A stretch of DNA of 64,000 bases from Mycobacterium sp. DL99 (GCF_004762045.1 NZ_SJOM01000007.1:1960683-2024682); one strand, 5' to 3'; shown: positions 50,802 to 60,280, counted from the first letter of the stretch. Translations and numbers: made by a program. The notes: generated by a model from the sequence alone, not told the origin.

Positions 50802-52928
50802 TCAGCGCGGCAGCCCGAGCATTCGCTCGCCCACCAGCGACAGCAAGACTTGTGCGGAGCCCCCGGCGATGGAGAGTGACCGGGTCAGGAGGAACTCGAA
50901 GGTCTCGGGGCCGGTGCAGATGCCGTCGGCGCCCTTGAGGGTCATCGCCAACTCGGTGACTCGTTGGCGCTGCCGCACGCCGACGAGCTTGTGCAATGAC
51001 GCCTCGTCGCCGGGTTGAACGCCGCTCATCCGGTCGAGAATGCTGCGATGTGCCAGCAGGCTGTTGGCCGTGGCCTCCGCCACCAGCTGGCCGACCTCAT
51101 CGAGTACCCCGTCGTCGTTGCAGTCCTTCGTGAGCTCGAGCAGGCCGAGGGTGGGACCGCCGAGGGTGCCGGTATTCATCTCGACGCGTTCGTTGGCCAG
51201 GGTGCTTCGCGCCAGCCGCCACCCGTCGTTGACCTCACCCAAGACGCAGTCGTCGGGCACGAAGACATCGTCGAGGAAGACCTCGTTGAGCATCGGTTCT
51301 CCGGTCATGGCCCGCAGAGGGCGGACGTCGATCCCGGGCGTCGACATGTCCAGCAGGAAGTACGTGATGCCCCGGTGTTTGGGCGCGGTGCGGTCGGTGC
51401 GTGCCAGGCAGATGGCCCAGTGCGCGTCGCGTGCCTGCGTGGGCCACACCTTCTGACCGTTGAGTCGCCAACCGCCGGTTTCGCGGGTAGCTAGGGTGCT
51501 CAGCGACGCCAGGTCCGAGCCCGCGCCGGGTTCACTGAACAACTGGCACCAGATGAGGTCGCCGCGGAGGGTGGGAATGATGTAGCGGTCCAACTGCTCC
51601 GGGGTGCCCGCCTCGAGGATGGTCGGCGCAGCCCACCATCCGATGATCAGGTTGGGCCGCTCGATGCGGGCCATCTGCATTTCTTCGCTGATCAGAAGTT
51701 GCTGCGCGGTGGAGGCGTTTCTGCCATACGGGTTGGGCCAGTGGGGCGCCAGGTAGCCCGAGTCGGCCAGCGCCCGCTGGCGCTCGTCCTCGGGAAGGGC
51801 TGCGATCTCCGCGAGGTCCTTGCGGACCCGAGGTCGTTGTGCCTCGTCCGCGCCGAGATCGACACGCAACGTGCGAGGTGTGTCCGAGCGGGCGCGCTGC
51901 GCGGTGAGCTTGCGCCAGCGGGTGCTGCCGCCGCAGTGGTGGCGCAGGGCCAGTGCTTTTCGCAGGTAGAGGTGCGCGTCGTGCTCCCACGTGAAGCCGA
52001 TGGCGCCGAGAACCTGAATGCAGTTCTTGGCGTTGGTGACCGCGGCGTCCAGGCAGATAGCCCCTGCCGCGGCGGCGGCCAGAGGACGATCTGTGCTGTC
52101 CGCAGCGGCGGCATCCCATACGAGGGCATCCGATTGTTCACCACGACAAAGCATTTCGGCGCAGAGGTGTTTGATTGCTTGGAACCGCCCGATCGGCTGG
52201 CCGAACTGCTCGCGGGTCTTGGCGTAATCGGCGGCGATCTGCACACAGCGCCGCGCGATCCCGGTACAGATCGCCGCCGTGGCGATGAGGTACAGATCCT
52301 CGATCTCGGAATGCGGCTGCGTCAGCACCGCGGTGGCGGGGACGTCGCGAAACGTCACTCGAGACAGCGGTGCAGCGAAGTCGATGCCGGGTAGTGCGTT
52401 CAGCTTCGTCCCAGCGTTCCCCGCCTCCACCAAGGCCCAGACTGGACGATCACCTTGGCGGGCTGACACCAACAGCAGGCTGTCCACCGAAGCGCCGTCG
52501 ACTGCGGGGAAAGTTCCAGTCAGAACCTCGCGCCCGTCTTCGGTCCGACGTATCTCCGCATCAGAGCTTCCGACGGCGAGCGCGACCGGCATGTTGCCGG
52601 CAACGATGTCCGCGCAGATCGACTGTGGCACCGCGGAGTCAGTGCCGCAGACAAGCGCGGCGACCACGGTGGCGATCACGGGGCCCGGGATCAGTTCGGC
52701 GCCACATTGTTCGAGCATGGCGGCCAGATCGCTCAGCGTCCCGCCGGCGCCGCCAAGCTTTTCGGGAAGCGCGACGCCGAACAGGTCGAGCTCACCCAGT
52801 GCCGGCCACAATCGGCGCCAGCTGAGTCCGTCCTCATCGCGTGCGGCGTCGATGACATGGTGGCTGCGGGCGAAGGCGCGCACCGCGTCCTGGGCTGCCG
52901 CTTGCTCGATGGTGCGCGCGACGGTCAT
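50802..52928 (-). CDS. Fused double acyl-CoA dehydrogenase (FadE34/ChsE3-like)
   Basis: A 708-residue protein made of two acyl-CoA dehydrogenase domains. The N-terminal half (1-330) contributes the catalytic base region AIGFTWEHDAHLYLRKALAL and FGQPIGRFQAIKHL. The C-terminal half (360-708) has the FAD motifs LFSEPGAGSDLASLS and GGWRLNGQKVWPTQA. Size and order match mycobacterial FadE34 (ChsE3), a fused form of the alpha-beta steroid side-chain dehydrogenases. ATG 52928 follows AAGGGAGAT. It lies in a set with LLM, enoyl-CoA hydratase and P450 genes, supporting catabolism of a steroid-like or branched CoA ester. Confidence 0.85.
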   Translation of the reverse strand: MTVARTIEQAAAQDAVRAFARSHHVIDAARDEDGLSWRRLWPALGELDLFGVALPEKLGGAGGTLSDLAAMLEQCGAELIPGPVIATVVAALVCGTDSAVPQSICADIVAGNMPVALAVGSSDAEIRRTEDGREVLTGTFPAVDGASVDSLLLVSARQGDRPVWALVEAGNAGTKLNALPGIDFAAPLSRVTFRDVPATAVLTQPHSEIEDLYLIATAAICTGIARRCVQIAADYAKTREQFGQPIGRFQAIKHLCAEMLCRGEQSDALVWDAAAADSTDRPLAAAAAGAICLDAAVTNAKNCIQVLGAIGFTWEHDAHLYLRKALALRHHCGGSTRWRKLTAQRARSDTPRTLRVDLGADEAQRPRVRKDLAEIAALPEDERQRALADSGYLAPHWPNPYGRNASTAQQLLISEEMQMARIERPNLIIGWWAAPTILEAGTPEQLDRYIIPTLRGDLIWCQLFSEPGAGSDLASLSTLATRETGGWRLNGQKVWPTQARDAHWAICLARTDRTAPKHRGITYFLLDMSTPGIDVRPLRAMTGEPMLNEVFLDDVFVPDDCVLGEVNDGWRLARSTLANERVEMNTGTLGGPTLGLLELTKDCNDDGVLDEVGQLVAEATANSLLAHRSILDRMSGVQPGDEASLHKLVGVRQRQRVTELAMTLKGADGICTGPETFEFLLTRSLSIAGGSAQVLLSLVGERMLGLPR

Positions 52929-53047
52929 GTCGATCTCCCTTGGTGAGCAAATGCGGCGGGATGCCGGAATCCAGCCACCGCTATGACAGCGGCCATGGCT
53001 GCCGCGGGGGCCGGGGCAGTCGCCGAACAAGCGACGGCCTCCGATGT

Positions 53048-53063
53048 AAAACAACTACGTTTT
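53048..53063. promoter_or_regulatory. Candidate TetR site near the fused dehydrogenase
   Basis: AAAAC-AACTAC-GTTTT, in the 155-base gap between the fused dehydrogenase start and the TetR stop. It resembles the site at 53794-53810 (AAAAC-TACAGTG-GTTTT). Only the outer arms are symmetric. Confidence 0.4.
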
Positions 53064-53083
53064 TGGAAGAGTGTCAAGATGGG

Positions 53084-53701
53084 TTACGCCAACCGCCCAG
53101 GGCTGTCGTCGGCGTCACCGCCGGGCATCAGCATCTCGACGAGGTCGCCCAGTTGTTGGCTCAGGACCGTCAGGGAGGTGGTGTTGGTCGACGCCTGCAC
53201 GACCGCGCCGAGTAGCGCCAGTTGCAGGGCGGACACCAGTTCGGGCCAGGCTCCCGGCCCCAGCGCACCCGACACGTGGCGACGGATCTCGGCATCGATC
53301 TCGGTCCTGATCGGCCGCACCGATTCGGCGTCCGACATCAGCGCCCACACGCAGGCAACGCCGTAGCGCGGCTCGTGCGCCAGCAGCGTGATGAGCTGGT
53401 GGAACTGGCCGACCATGCGTTCGCGAGCCGACTCGTCCAACTCGACGTTCAGCGGCGATTCGCGAAGCCTGTCAAGGCAGGTTTCGGCGATCAACGCCTC
53501 GATGGATGCGAATTGAGCGCACACCTCCCGATAGGACAAGCCGGCCCGGTCGGCGACCAATTGACGGCTCAGCTCGCGGTGGTCGTGTTCCCGCGAAAGT
53601 TCTACCGTCGCATACCCGACAGCGCTAAGGAGCGTCTGATGCCTGGAGCTCCCGTCGCCGTCGTCGGCAAGCTGTTCTCTGGAGGCCTGTGTCGAGGGCA
53701 T
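53084..53701 (-). CDS. TetR family transcriptional regulator
   Basis: A 205-residue TetR-like regulator. HTH region LVADRAGLSYREVCAQFASIEALIAE (about residues 50-75), somewhat divergent (CAQFAS where YxYFxS is common), then a helical ligand domain. ATG 53701 gives MPSTQASREQL; the longer frame starts at 53761 without support. It lies between the fused dehydrogenase and the divergent LLM operon; paired AAAAC...GTTTT palindromes on both sides suggest it represses both. Effector probably a CoA ester or steroid, inferred from neighbours. Confidence 0.82.
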   Translation of the reverse strand: MPSTQASREQLADDGDGSSRHQTLLSAVGYATVELSREHDHRELSRQLVADRAGLSYREVCAQFASIEALIAETCLDRLRESPLNVELDESARERMVGQFHQLITLLAHEPRYGVACVWALMSDAESVRPIRTEIDAEIRRHVSGALGPGAWPELVSALQLALLGAVVQASTNTTSLTVLSQQLGDLVEMLMPGGDADDSPGRLA

Positions 53702-53793
53702 GGTCGCTCCGTTCAGTTGGGTGGTTAGGTGAGACCGGAAGTCGGACTCATACGGCGTCACCCGCTGGTTGCCAAGCGCCTAACGAGTAGGAT

Positions 53794-53810
53794 AAAACTA
53801 CAGTGGTTTT
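53794..53810. promoter_or_regulatory. Candidate TetR operator before the LLM operon
   Basis: AAAACTACAGTGGTTTT, a 17-bp palindrome with one mismatched pair on each side of the central base. It is in the divergent region between the TetR gene and the LLM gene (starts 53701 and 53889). Confidence 0.6.
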
Positions 53811-53888
53811 GTACCAACTCGGGTCAACAAGCGACAAGTCAGGGCCGAAGATCGTGGACGAAGTCGTTGACCGGCAGAGGGTTTTGAT

Positions 53889-54911
53889 ATGAAAGTTCAT
53901 TTTCAGGTTGAGGGGTCACCGCAGCGGGTACGCGATCATGCCCGCCAACTCGCGGAATTGGGTGTCGACGGCGCATTCACGTTCGAGGGTCAGCACGACG
54001 TCTTCCTGCCTCTCGTGGTCGCCGCGGGCGAAACCTCGCTGGAGCTGATGACGAACGTCGCCATTGCGGGGCCACGCAGCCCGCTGCATTTGGCGCACGC
54101 CGCCTACGATTTGCAGGTCTATAGCGGCGGGCGGTTCCGGCTGGGGCTGGGGTCTCAGGTCAAGGTGCACATCGAGAAGCGCTACGGCTCCCGGTGGGAG
54201 AAGCCGGCGGCCAAGATGGCTGAAACCGTGACCGCGATCAAAGCGATTTTCGCCGCGTGGGAAGGGCAGGTGCCGTTGAACTTTCGCGGCGAGTACCACA
54301 CCCATACGCTGATGCCGCCGAACTTCAACCCCGGCCCCAACCCGTTCGGGCCGCCGCCGGTACTGATGGGTGCGCTCGGCCCGATCATGACCCGCAAGGC
54401 GGCGGAGGTCGCTGACGGACTGCTGGTGATGCCCTTCAACAGTGCCCGACACTTCACCGAGCGCACCCTGCCCGCGATGGCCGAGGGCTTGCGCCGATCG
54501 GAGCGAACTCCCAAGGACTTTCAGGTCGTGGCCCAGGTCATCGTTGCCGTCGGACGGACGGACGCTGAACTGCGCACGGCCACCGACGCGGTCGCCAGGT
54601 TGATCGCCTTCTACGCGTCGACTCCGGCGTACCTCCCCGTTCTCGAGGTCGAGGGGTGGGCCGACATCCACCCCGAACTCAATGCGCTGTCCAAGGTGGG
54701 TAAGTTCGCCGAGATGAGAGCACTGATCAGCGACGACATGGTCGCGCGCCTCGGAGTGGTCGGGACGCCGGAGCAATGTGCCGCTGAGATCGGGCACCGT
54801 TTCGGAGCACACGCCTCCGACGTCTGCTGTTACTTCCCCGGCTACGATCCCGACGCCGCTACGCTCACCGACCTCGTCGGCGCGCTGCACACCATCCCGG
54901 CGACGGCATGA
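53889..54911 (+). CDS. LLM-class F420-dependent oxidoreductase (TIGR03617-like)
   Basis: A 340-residue TIM-barrel flavin/F420 oxidoreductase. Motifs include AELGVDGAFTFEGQHDVFLPL, LELMTNVAIAGPRSPLHLAH, YSGGRFRLGLGSQVKVHIEKRYG (F420/FMN phosphate binding) and PPPVLMGALGPIMTRKAAEVADG. Members of this branch in mycobacteria use F420H2 and often sit in lipid and steroid catabolic clusters. ATG at 53889. It overlaps the enoyl-CoA hydratase by ATGA, so both are co-translated. Confidence 0.87.
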   Translation: MKVHFQVEGSPQRVRDHARQLAELGVDGAFTFEGQHDVFLPLVVAAGETSLELMTNVAIAGPRSPLHLAHAAYDLQVYSGGRFRLGLGSQVKVHIEKRYGSRWEKPAAKMAETVTAIKAIFAAWEGQVPLNFRGEYHTHTLMPPNFNPGPNPFGPPPVLMGALGPIMTRKAAEVADGLLVMPFNSARHFTERTLPAMAEGLRRSERTPKDFQVVAQVIVAVGRTDAELRTATDAVARLIAFYASTPAYLPVLEVEGWADIHPELNALSKVGKFAEMRALISDDMVARLGVVGTPEQCAAEIGHRFGAHASDVCCYFPGYDPDAATLTDLVGALHTIPATA

Positions 54912-55723
54912 CCGACCTCACCGTCACCGTCTCGGATGGTGTAGCGCTACTGACTCTCAACCGGCCCGAATGGCGTAACGCCTACACCACGGAAATGGGT
55001 GCGCTGCTCAACCGCGCCTACCGGGAGTTCGACGATGACGACGACGTCCGCGCGATCGTGCTCACCGGGGCGGGCGACGCCTTCTGCGCCGGCGCCGACT
55101 TCTCCACCGAGACAAAGCCGTTCGATGCTCCATCTACCGAGGGCAACTTCAGCGCCTCACCGACCGATCCCGCCGCATTCGAGCTGCGCACACCGGTGAT
55201 CGCGGGGGTCAACGGCCACGCCATCGGAATCGGCTTGACCATCGCGCTGCAGGCCGACATCAGGATCATGGCCGCGAACGCCAAATATGCTGTCGCGCAA
55301 GTCCGGCGGGGCGTCATCCCCGACTGCATGGCGCATTGGACGCTGCCCCACCTGGTAGGTGGCGCGGTGGCTGCCGACATCCTCCTGACGGGCCGTACCT
55401 TCGATGGCGCGGAGGCGATGTCGATGGGTATCGCCAGTCGGACGGTTCCCGCGGACAGCGTGTTCAGTGAAGCGATGACGGTGGCCCGCGACATCGCCGA
55501 GAACGTGGCGCCGATGTCGGCAGCGCTGAGCAAGCGACTGCTCTGGGACACGATGGCCAAGGGCTACACGCCGCGCCAAGTCGCTGACCTGGAAACGACA
55601 CTGCATCACCGGGTGATGGGCAACGCCGATGCACGCGAGGGCGTGGAGGCCTTCCTGCAGCGCCGTCCTCCGCAGTGGACCCGGTCGGTATCCCGGGACT
55701 GGCAACCGCTGCCCGAACTCTGA
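54908..55723 (+). CDS. Enoyl-CoA hydratase/isomerase family protein
   Basis: A 271-residue crotonase-fold enzyme. Oxyanion-hole strands: LTGAGDAFCAGADFST and NGHAIGIGLTIALQADIRIMA; then QVRRGVIPDCMAHWTLPHLVGG. One of the two usual catalytic glutamates is replaced (region QVRRGVIPD), so it may act as isomerase or hydrolase rather than hydratase. It follows the LLM gene with a four-base overlap. Substrate a CoA ester in the local pathway. Confidence 0.87.
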   Translation: MTDLTVTVSDGVALLTLNRPEWRNAYTTEMGALLNRAYREFDDDDDVRAIVLTGAGDAFCAGADFSTETKPFDAPSTEGNFSASPTDPAAFELRTPVIAGVNGHAIGIGLTIALQADIRIMAANAKYAVAQVRRGVIPDCMAHWTLPHLVGGAVAADILLTGRTFDGAEAMSMGIASRTVPADSVFSEAMTVARDIAENVAPMSAALSKRLLWDTMAKGYTPRQVADLETTLHHRVMGNADAREGVEAFLQRRPPQWTRSVSRDWQPLPEL

Positions 55724-55748
55724 CCGGTGGCCCGGGAAAGGGACATCC

Positions 55749-56274
55749 ATGCACATCGACGTGCTGGCGACCGAACTCGGATTCACCGAGGGCCCGGCCT
55801 GGTTGCCTGACGGTCGGATCGCCCCCACCTCGGTGGGTCACTGACACCCGCACCGAACCCGACTTCGCCGCAGGAGAATTCGGAGTGCCTGGGTGGGTCT
55901 GGGCGTGTGCGGTCGACGGTTCCGCACCTGAGCGGATCGTCGAGGACGATCCTGTGTTCATCAATGGGCTTGCCTTCACTGGTGACGAACGATCGCTGCT
56001 CGTCACCTCGACGTTGACGTCCCAGTTGCTGAGCTATGCCGCGCCTTCGTGGGCACGGGCGCAGCCGGTGCACACATTCGACAATGACGCCATCGACGCC
56101 GCCGGCAACCGATGCGCCAGCATCGATCTGCCCCCTGGGTCGCTGCCGACCGATGTATGCATCGGTGGTCCGGGCCTCGACGAGCTCTACGTCACTGCCG
56201 CCCACGGTCAATCGCTGCTGCACGTGCGATTCGACGACGACGATCCGCACCATCCGACGAGTGTGCCTATCTGA
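55749..56274 (+). pseudogene. Decayed SMP-30/gluconolactonase-like gene
   Basis: It begins well (MHIDVLATELGFTEGPAWLP, DGRIAPTSVGH, then stop at 55842). The rest continues in another frame: RTEPDFAAGEFGVPGWVWAC, FINGLAFTGDERSLLVTSTL, GPGLDELYVTAAHGQSLLHV. These are the N-terminal and C-terminal pieces of an SMP-30/LRE-type beta-propeller; roughly 60-80 residues in the middle are missing. It follows the enoyl-CoA hydratase by 25 bases, so it was the third gene of that operon. Confidence 0.75.
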
Positions 56275-56289
56275 TTTCGGCTGGCCCAC

Positions 56290-57510
56290 TCAACCGAGCG
56301 GCCGAGTGGGCGTGAACACCACAGGCATCTCCTCGAAGCCACTGACGAAATTCGCGGGTCGTAGCGGCAGCTCGCCTTCATCGGAGAGGCGCAGATCAGG
56401 CAGCCGCTCGGTGAGTCTGCGTGTCATCGCGCTCAGCTCGAGGCGGGCTAACTGATTGCCGAGACAGAAGTGAGTGCCAAAGCCGAAGGCGACGTGGTTG
56501 TTTGGGGTGCGCCGAATGTCGAAGACGTCTGGCTCCGCGAAGACGGCTTCGTCGAAATTCGCCGATTCGAACAGGAGCAGGCACTTCTGGCCGGCACTCA
56601 GTTCGACCCCGTGGAAGTCGACGTCTGAGGTGACCGTCCTGTTCATGTTCTTCACCGGCGATGTCCAGCGCAGCATCTCCTCGACGGCGCCGTTGTACAG
56701 CGTCGGATTCTTGGCGAGTTCGTCCCATTGCTCGCGGTTGCGCAGAAGCTGCTCCGTGCCACCGGAGAGCGTGTGGCGGGTGGTCTCGTCGCCGCCGATC
56801 AGGATGAGGAGTATCTCGTGTGCCAATTCCTCGTCGGTGAACCGCTGTCCGTCGATCTCGGCGTGCACCAACACACTCACCACGTCGTCCTGAGGGTGGG
56901 CGCGGCGATCGGCCATCATCTCGTGAATGAAGGACCAGTAGGCGGTGAACGACTCCATCAACGTCTGGATAAGGTCATCGGTGACGGTGGAGCTCAGCCC
57001 AGAGACCATGTCGTCGGACCACTTGAGGAGCTGACTGCGATCCTCGGGTAGTACCCCCAGCATGTCTCCGATGACGGCCATCGGAAGGGGAGCCGCCAGG
57101 TCGCGGACGAAATCGCATTCGCCGCGCTCGCAGACCGCATCGATCAGCGCATCGCACAGATCGTCGATCGCGCCGGCTCTGTCCTGGACTCTCTTTCTGG
57201 TGAACCCGGAATTGATCAGCTTGCGGCGCAGGAGATGGCCAGGATCGTCCATGTTGACCATGTTCGGATTCGGGTCCTGATCCGGTCGCATACCGCCCGC
57301 ATTGGAGAACACCTCCGGTCGGCGTTCGGCCTCGATCACGGCGGCATGACCGGCGATCCCGACCAGACCGTTACGGTCACGGAATACCGGTTCATTGGCC
57401 CGCATCCAGCGGTATGCCTCGCGAGCATCTGGCCGGTTGGCATAGAACGTCCCGTCGAGGAAGTCGATGTCGGGCCTGGTGCTGATTTCGGTTGGGAGGT
57501 GGAGCGTCAT
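56290..57510 (-). CDS. Cytochrome P450, CYP142-like
   Basis: A 406-residue P450. I-helix LIGGDETTRHTLSGGTEQLL, ExxR EEMLRWTSPV, and heme loop FGFGTHFCLGNQLARLE with Cys349. Long stretches match what I know of CYP142A1 (FVRDLAAPLPMAVIGDMLGV, LLLFESANFDEAVF, NFVSGFEEMPVVFTP), a sterol C26/C27 hydroxylase in mycobacteria. No ferredoxin gene is adjacent. ATG 57510 is used. With the fused FadE34-like dehydrogenase nearby, it supports oxidation of a sterol-like side chain; the exact substrate is inferred. Confidence 0.88.
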   Translation of the reverse strand: MTLHLPTEISTRPDIDFLDGTFYANRPDAREAYRWMRANEPVFRDRNGLVGIAGHAAVIEAERRPEVFSNAGGMRPDQDPNPNMVNMDDPGHLLRRKLINSGFTRKRVQDRAGAIDDLCDALIDAVCERGECDFVRDLAAPLPMAVIGDMLGVLPEDRSQLLKWSDDMVSGLSSTVTDDLIQTLMESFTAYWSFIHEMMADRRAHPQDDVVSVLVHAEIDGQRFTDEELAHEILLILIGGDETTRHTLSGGTEQLLRNREQWDELAKNPTLYNGAVEEMLRWTSPVKNMNRTVTSDVDFHGVELSAGQKCLLLFESANFDEAVFAEPDVFDIRRTPNNHVAFGFGTHFCLGNQLARLELSAMTRRLTERLPDLRLSDEGELPLRPANFVSGFEEMPVVFTPTRPLG

Positions 57511-57830
57511 TTCCGTCGTGAATCCGTATCCGTCGATGGGTTGGCCGCTGAGCTACGAGTAATTCAGCGATCAGCGTCGGTGTGGCGATGATCCCGCCGA
57601 TGTTCTTGCCGCTCAGAAAGAATGGAACCCTTGGTCGTCATCCTCGCTCTTCCTCGGCCGAACTGAGATGTCTGGTCGTTGACGCGGCACAAACCCATCG
57701 ACGCGCGGCGTCGCCGAGACCGGCCGGATGGCTGGCTCGGCCATTCGGCTTAAGGTAACACTGTCTTTTGATTCAGGGGTCAGGATCAGATTTGTCGGGG
57801 GCGGTGGCTCCGCGTCGGTGCCCCAAAGCG
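57511..57830. other. Intergenic region between P450 and TetR genes
   Basis: 320 bases with no gene I can support. A 73-codon minus-strand frame has low-quality composition (rich in Pro/Arg/Ser). It should contain the P450 promoter (minus strand). I see no clear palindrome or hairpin. Confidence 0.5.
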
Positions 57831-58448
57831 TCAACGTGGCGCAGCGGCCTTCGCGCGCGTCGATGTCCTCGCGCGCGACGGCGCGTTCTCAGCCTGCTGG
57901 CGCACGCCGGCGATAATCCACCGGATGACCATGGGAAAGTTCTTGGCGATGTTGGCGATTTCCGCCTCATTTCCCGCCGAGTGTTCGGGTTTGCGGCGCG
58001 CGCGCACCTCCACGACGGTGTGGTTGATCGTGACGTTCACCAAACCGCGGCAGCATTCGATCGCCAAGCGCCGTGGAATACCTTCTCGTAAGGCAGCTTT
58101 CAACAGCTCATTCACGTAGCCCTCGATGGCGTTACGGTCGCCGATTGCCATGAGTTCGGTGAGGTGGGGATGCGCAGCCAACGTGTCGTGCAACGACAGG
58201 CACCAGTGCAGCGCGGTGCTCTCCCACGTCTTGCGTTCGTGGAACTCCAGCTTCAGCGCAGAGAAGTGGCGGGCCACCAGGGCTCGAGTGAGCTGTTCCT
58301 GATTGCCGACCTGCTGATAAAGCGTGCGCGTGGAGATCTTCAAATCGGCAGCGAGACGCCTGGCCTGCAGTGCCTTGGGCCCCTCGGCATCGAGCAGTTC
58401 CAGCGCGCGAGAGTATATGGCGTCAACGGGTATCAGAGGCCGGGCCAT
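57831..58448 (-). CDS. TetR family transcriptional regulator
   Basis: A 205-residue TetR regulator. HTH: LLDAEGPKALQARRLAADLK, ISTRTLYQQVGNQEQLTRAL (residues 17-58), then a helical domain (HWCLSLHDTLAAHPHLTELM). The C-terminal tail is basic (RARTSTRAKAAAPR). It is divergent from the MFS exporter with a 274-base gap and is therefore its likely repressor; it might also affect the P450 gene downstream. Confidence 0.85.
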   Translation of the reverse strand: MARPLIPVDAIYSRALELLDAEGPKALQARRLAADLKISTRTLYQQVGNQEQLTRALVARHFSALKLEFHERKTWESTALHWCLSLHDTLAAHPHLTELMAIGDRNAIEGYVNELLKAALREGIPRRLAIECCRGLVNVTINHTVVEVRARRKPEHSAGNEAEIANIAKNFPMVIRWIIAGVRQQAENAPSRARTSTRAKAAAPR

Positions 58449-58722
58449 CGCAGCATCGTACCCGCGGCGTCATGTCGTCCGGCAACGACGCACGGCGGCT
58501 CAGGTCGATCGCCGGCGTTTGGGAAAACTATGTGGTCGTTTGCTCTGGCGCGCTGTTCCGCCGGCTCGTAGGTCGCTCATTGCCAAGAAGTGCGGCAACG
58601 ATGTGATGGGGGTCGGCCACCACGGTCGATGGGCTCGGCAAAAACTCGTTTCCCTGACCCCGGGTGTCCCACCTACCCTGGGTGGCTGCGCAGACGAAGC
58701 TCGGGGAGACAGGGGAGTGGTA

Positions 58723-60168
58723 ATGACGACGGGCCCGAGCACGGGGGAGATCGCGGCACAACCGCGTGTCCAGTCGAGCGCCAACGTCATCATCGGGCTG
58801 TTGGTCAGCTCGGCGTTCGTGATGATCCTCAACGAGACGATCATGAGCGTCGCACTGCCGGCCCTGATCGTCGATCTGGACATTTCCGCCAGCACGGCGC
58901 AATGGCTGACCAGTGGGTTCCTGCTGACGATGGCCGTGGTCATCCCGATGTCCGGTTCACTGTTGCAGCGCTTCCCGGTGCGGAGCATCTACCTGGCATC
59001 GATGACGTTGTTCTGCACCGGCACGTTGGTGGCCGCGTTGGCGCCGGGGTTCGCGGTCCTTCTGGCCGGACGGATCGTGCAGGCGTGCGGTACCGCCGTG
59101 ATGATGCCCTTGCTGATGACGACGGTCATGACGTTGATCCCGGCCGATCGGCGCGGGCAGATGATGGGCACCATCTCGATCGTCATCGCCGTCGCGCCGG
59201 CGATCGGTCCCACGCTGTCGGGGTTCATCCTCGGCTCGCTCGACTGGCGGTGGATGTTCTGGATCGTGCTGCCCATCGCACTGGTGGCGCTCAGCGCCGG
59301 CCTCGCCTGGCTGCGGGTCGACGATGAACAGCAGGACCCGACGCCGATCGATCCCGTCTCGGTACCGCTGTCGGCGATCGCGTTCGCGGGCCTGGTGTTC
59401 GGGCTCTCGCTGATGGGCGAGTCCGCACACGGACGGCAGGCGATACCGGCGTGGGTGCCGATGGCGATCGGTGCGGTGGCGATGGTGCTCTTCGGCGCGC
59501 GGCAGATACATCTGCAGCGACGCGACCGCGCGTTCCTCGACCTGCGGCCGTTCACCTATCGGCGGTTCTCGGTGTCGCTGAGCCTGGTGGTTCTCGGCTT
59601 CATGGGGCTGTTCGGCGCCATCATCATGGTGCCGCTGTATGTGCAGAACGTACTGGGGCAGAGCGCGTTGGTCGCCGGATTGACGAGCCTGCCGGGCGGA
59701 CTTCTGATGGGCGTGGCGGGTCCACTGGTCGGCCGGGCCTACGACCGTCACGGCGCCAGGGTGCTGGTTGTGCCTGGGGCGTTGATGCTGTGCGTGGCGC
59801 TGTGGGGATTCACCACGCTGTCGGCGGCGTCGCCGGTCTGGGAACTGGTTGTCCTGCAGACGATCATGATGGTCGGGTTGTCGATGATGTTCACCCCGTT
59901 GATGACTGACGCGCTCAGCGTTCTGCCCGACCGGCTCTACTCACATGGCAGCGCCATTCTCACGACACTGCAACAGGTCGGGGGCGCGGCTGGTACGGCC
60001 CTGTTCGTCACGGTCATGACGAAGGCGTCCCACTCGGGCGGGGCCCCGGATCTGCCCGGCGTGCACGCGGCATTCGTGGCCGCGGCAGTGATCAGCGTGA
60101 TTGCCGTGGCCACGGCGTTCTTCACCGCGGCGCGCCCGAGTCCCGCGGGTGGTACGCCGACGCATTGA
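58723..60168 (+). CDS. MFS transporter of the DHA2 (EmrB/QacA) type
   Basis: A 481-residue drug/H+ antiporter-like protein with about 14 membrane helices. Motif D1-like LNETIMSVALPALIVDLDIS in TM1, LTSGFLLTMAVVIPMSGSLL in TM2, motif A-like loop LLQRFPVRSIYL, and motif C APAIGPTLSGFIL in TM5. ATG 58723 follows GGGGAGTGGTA. It likely exports a toxic compound or antibiotic, controlled by the divergent TetR. Substrate unknown. Confidence 0.9.
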   Translation: MTTGPSTGEIAAQPRVQSSANVIIGLLVSSAFVMILNETIMSVALPALIVDLDISASTAQWLTSGFLLTMAVVIPMSGSLLQRFPVRSIYLASMTLFCTGTLVAALAPGFAVLLAGRIVQACGTAVMMPLLMTTVMTLIPADRRGQMMGTISIVIAVAPAIGPTLSGFILGSLDWRWMFWIVLPIALVALSAGLAWLRVDDEQQDPTPIDPVSVPLSAIAFAGLVFGLSLMGESAHGRQAIPAWVPMAIGAVAMVLFGARQIHLQRRDRAFLDLRPFTYRRFSVSLSLVVLGFMGLFGAIIMVPLYVQNVLGQSALVAGLTSLPGGLLMGVAGPLVGRAYDRHGARVLVVPGALMLCVALWGFTTLSAASPVWELVVLQTIMMVGLSMMFTPLMTDALSVLPDRLYSHGSAILTTLQQVGGAAGTALFVTVMTKASHSGGAPDLPGVHAAFVAAAVISVIAVATAFFTAARPSPAGGTPTH

Positions 60169-60280
60169 GCGTCGCCTAAAAAACTTTGGCCACTTTGGTC
60201 ACGTCAGTCCCAATCCGGGGGTTCTTGTAGGGGGCCTCACCTGCCGTGACTGCGGCATTTCTGCCAAGCCCGCCGGTAGA

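Noticed and set aside
57613..57834. 73-codon minus-strand frame between the P450 and TetR genes
   Set aside because: No ribosome site, low-complexity Pro/Arg/Ser composition and no similarity that I recognise.
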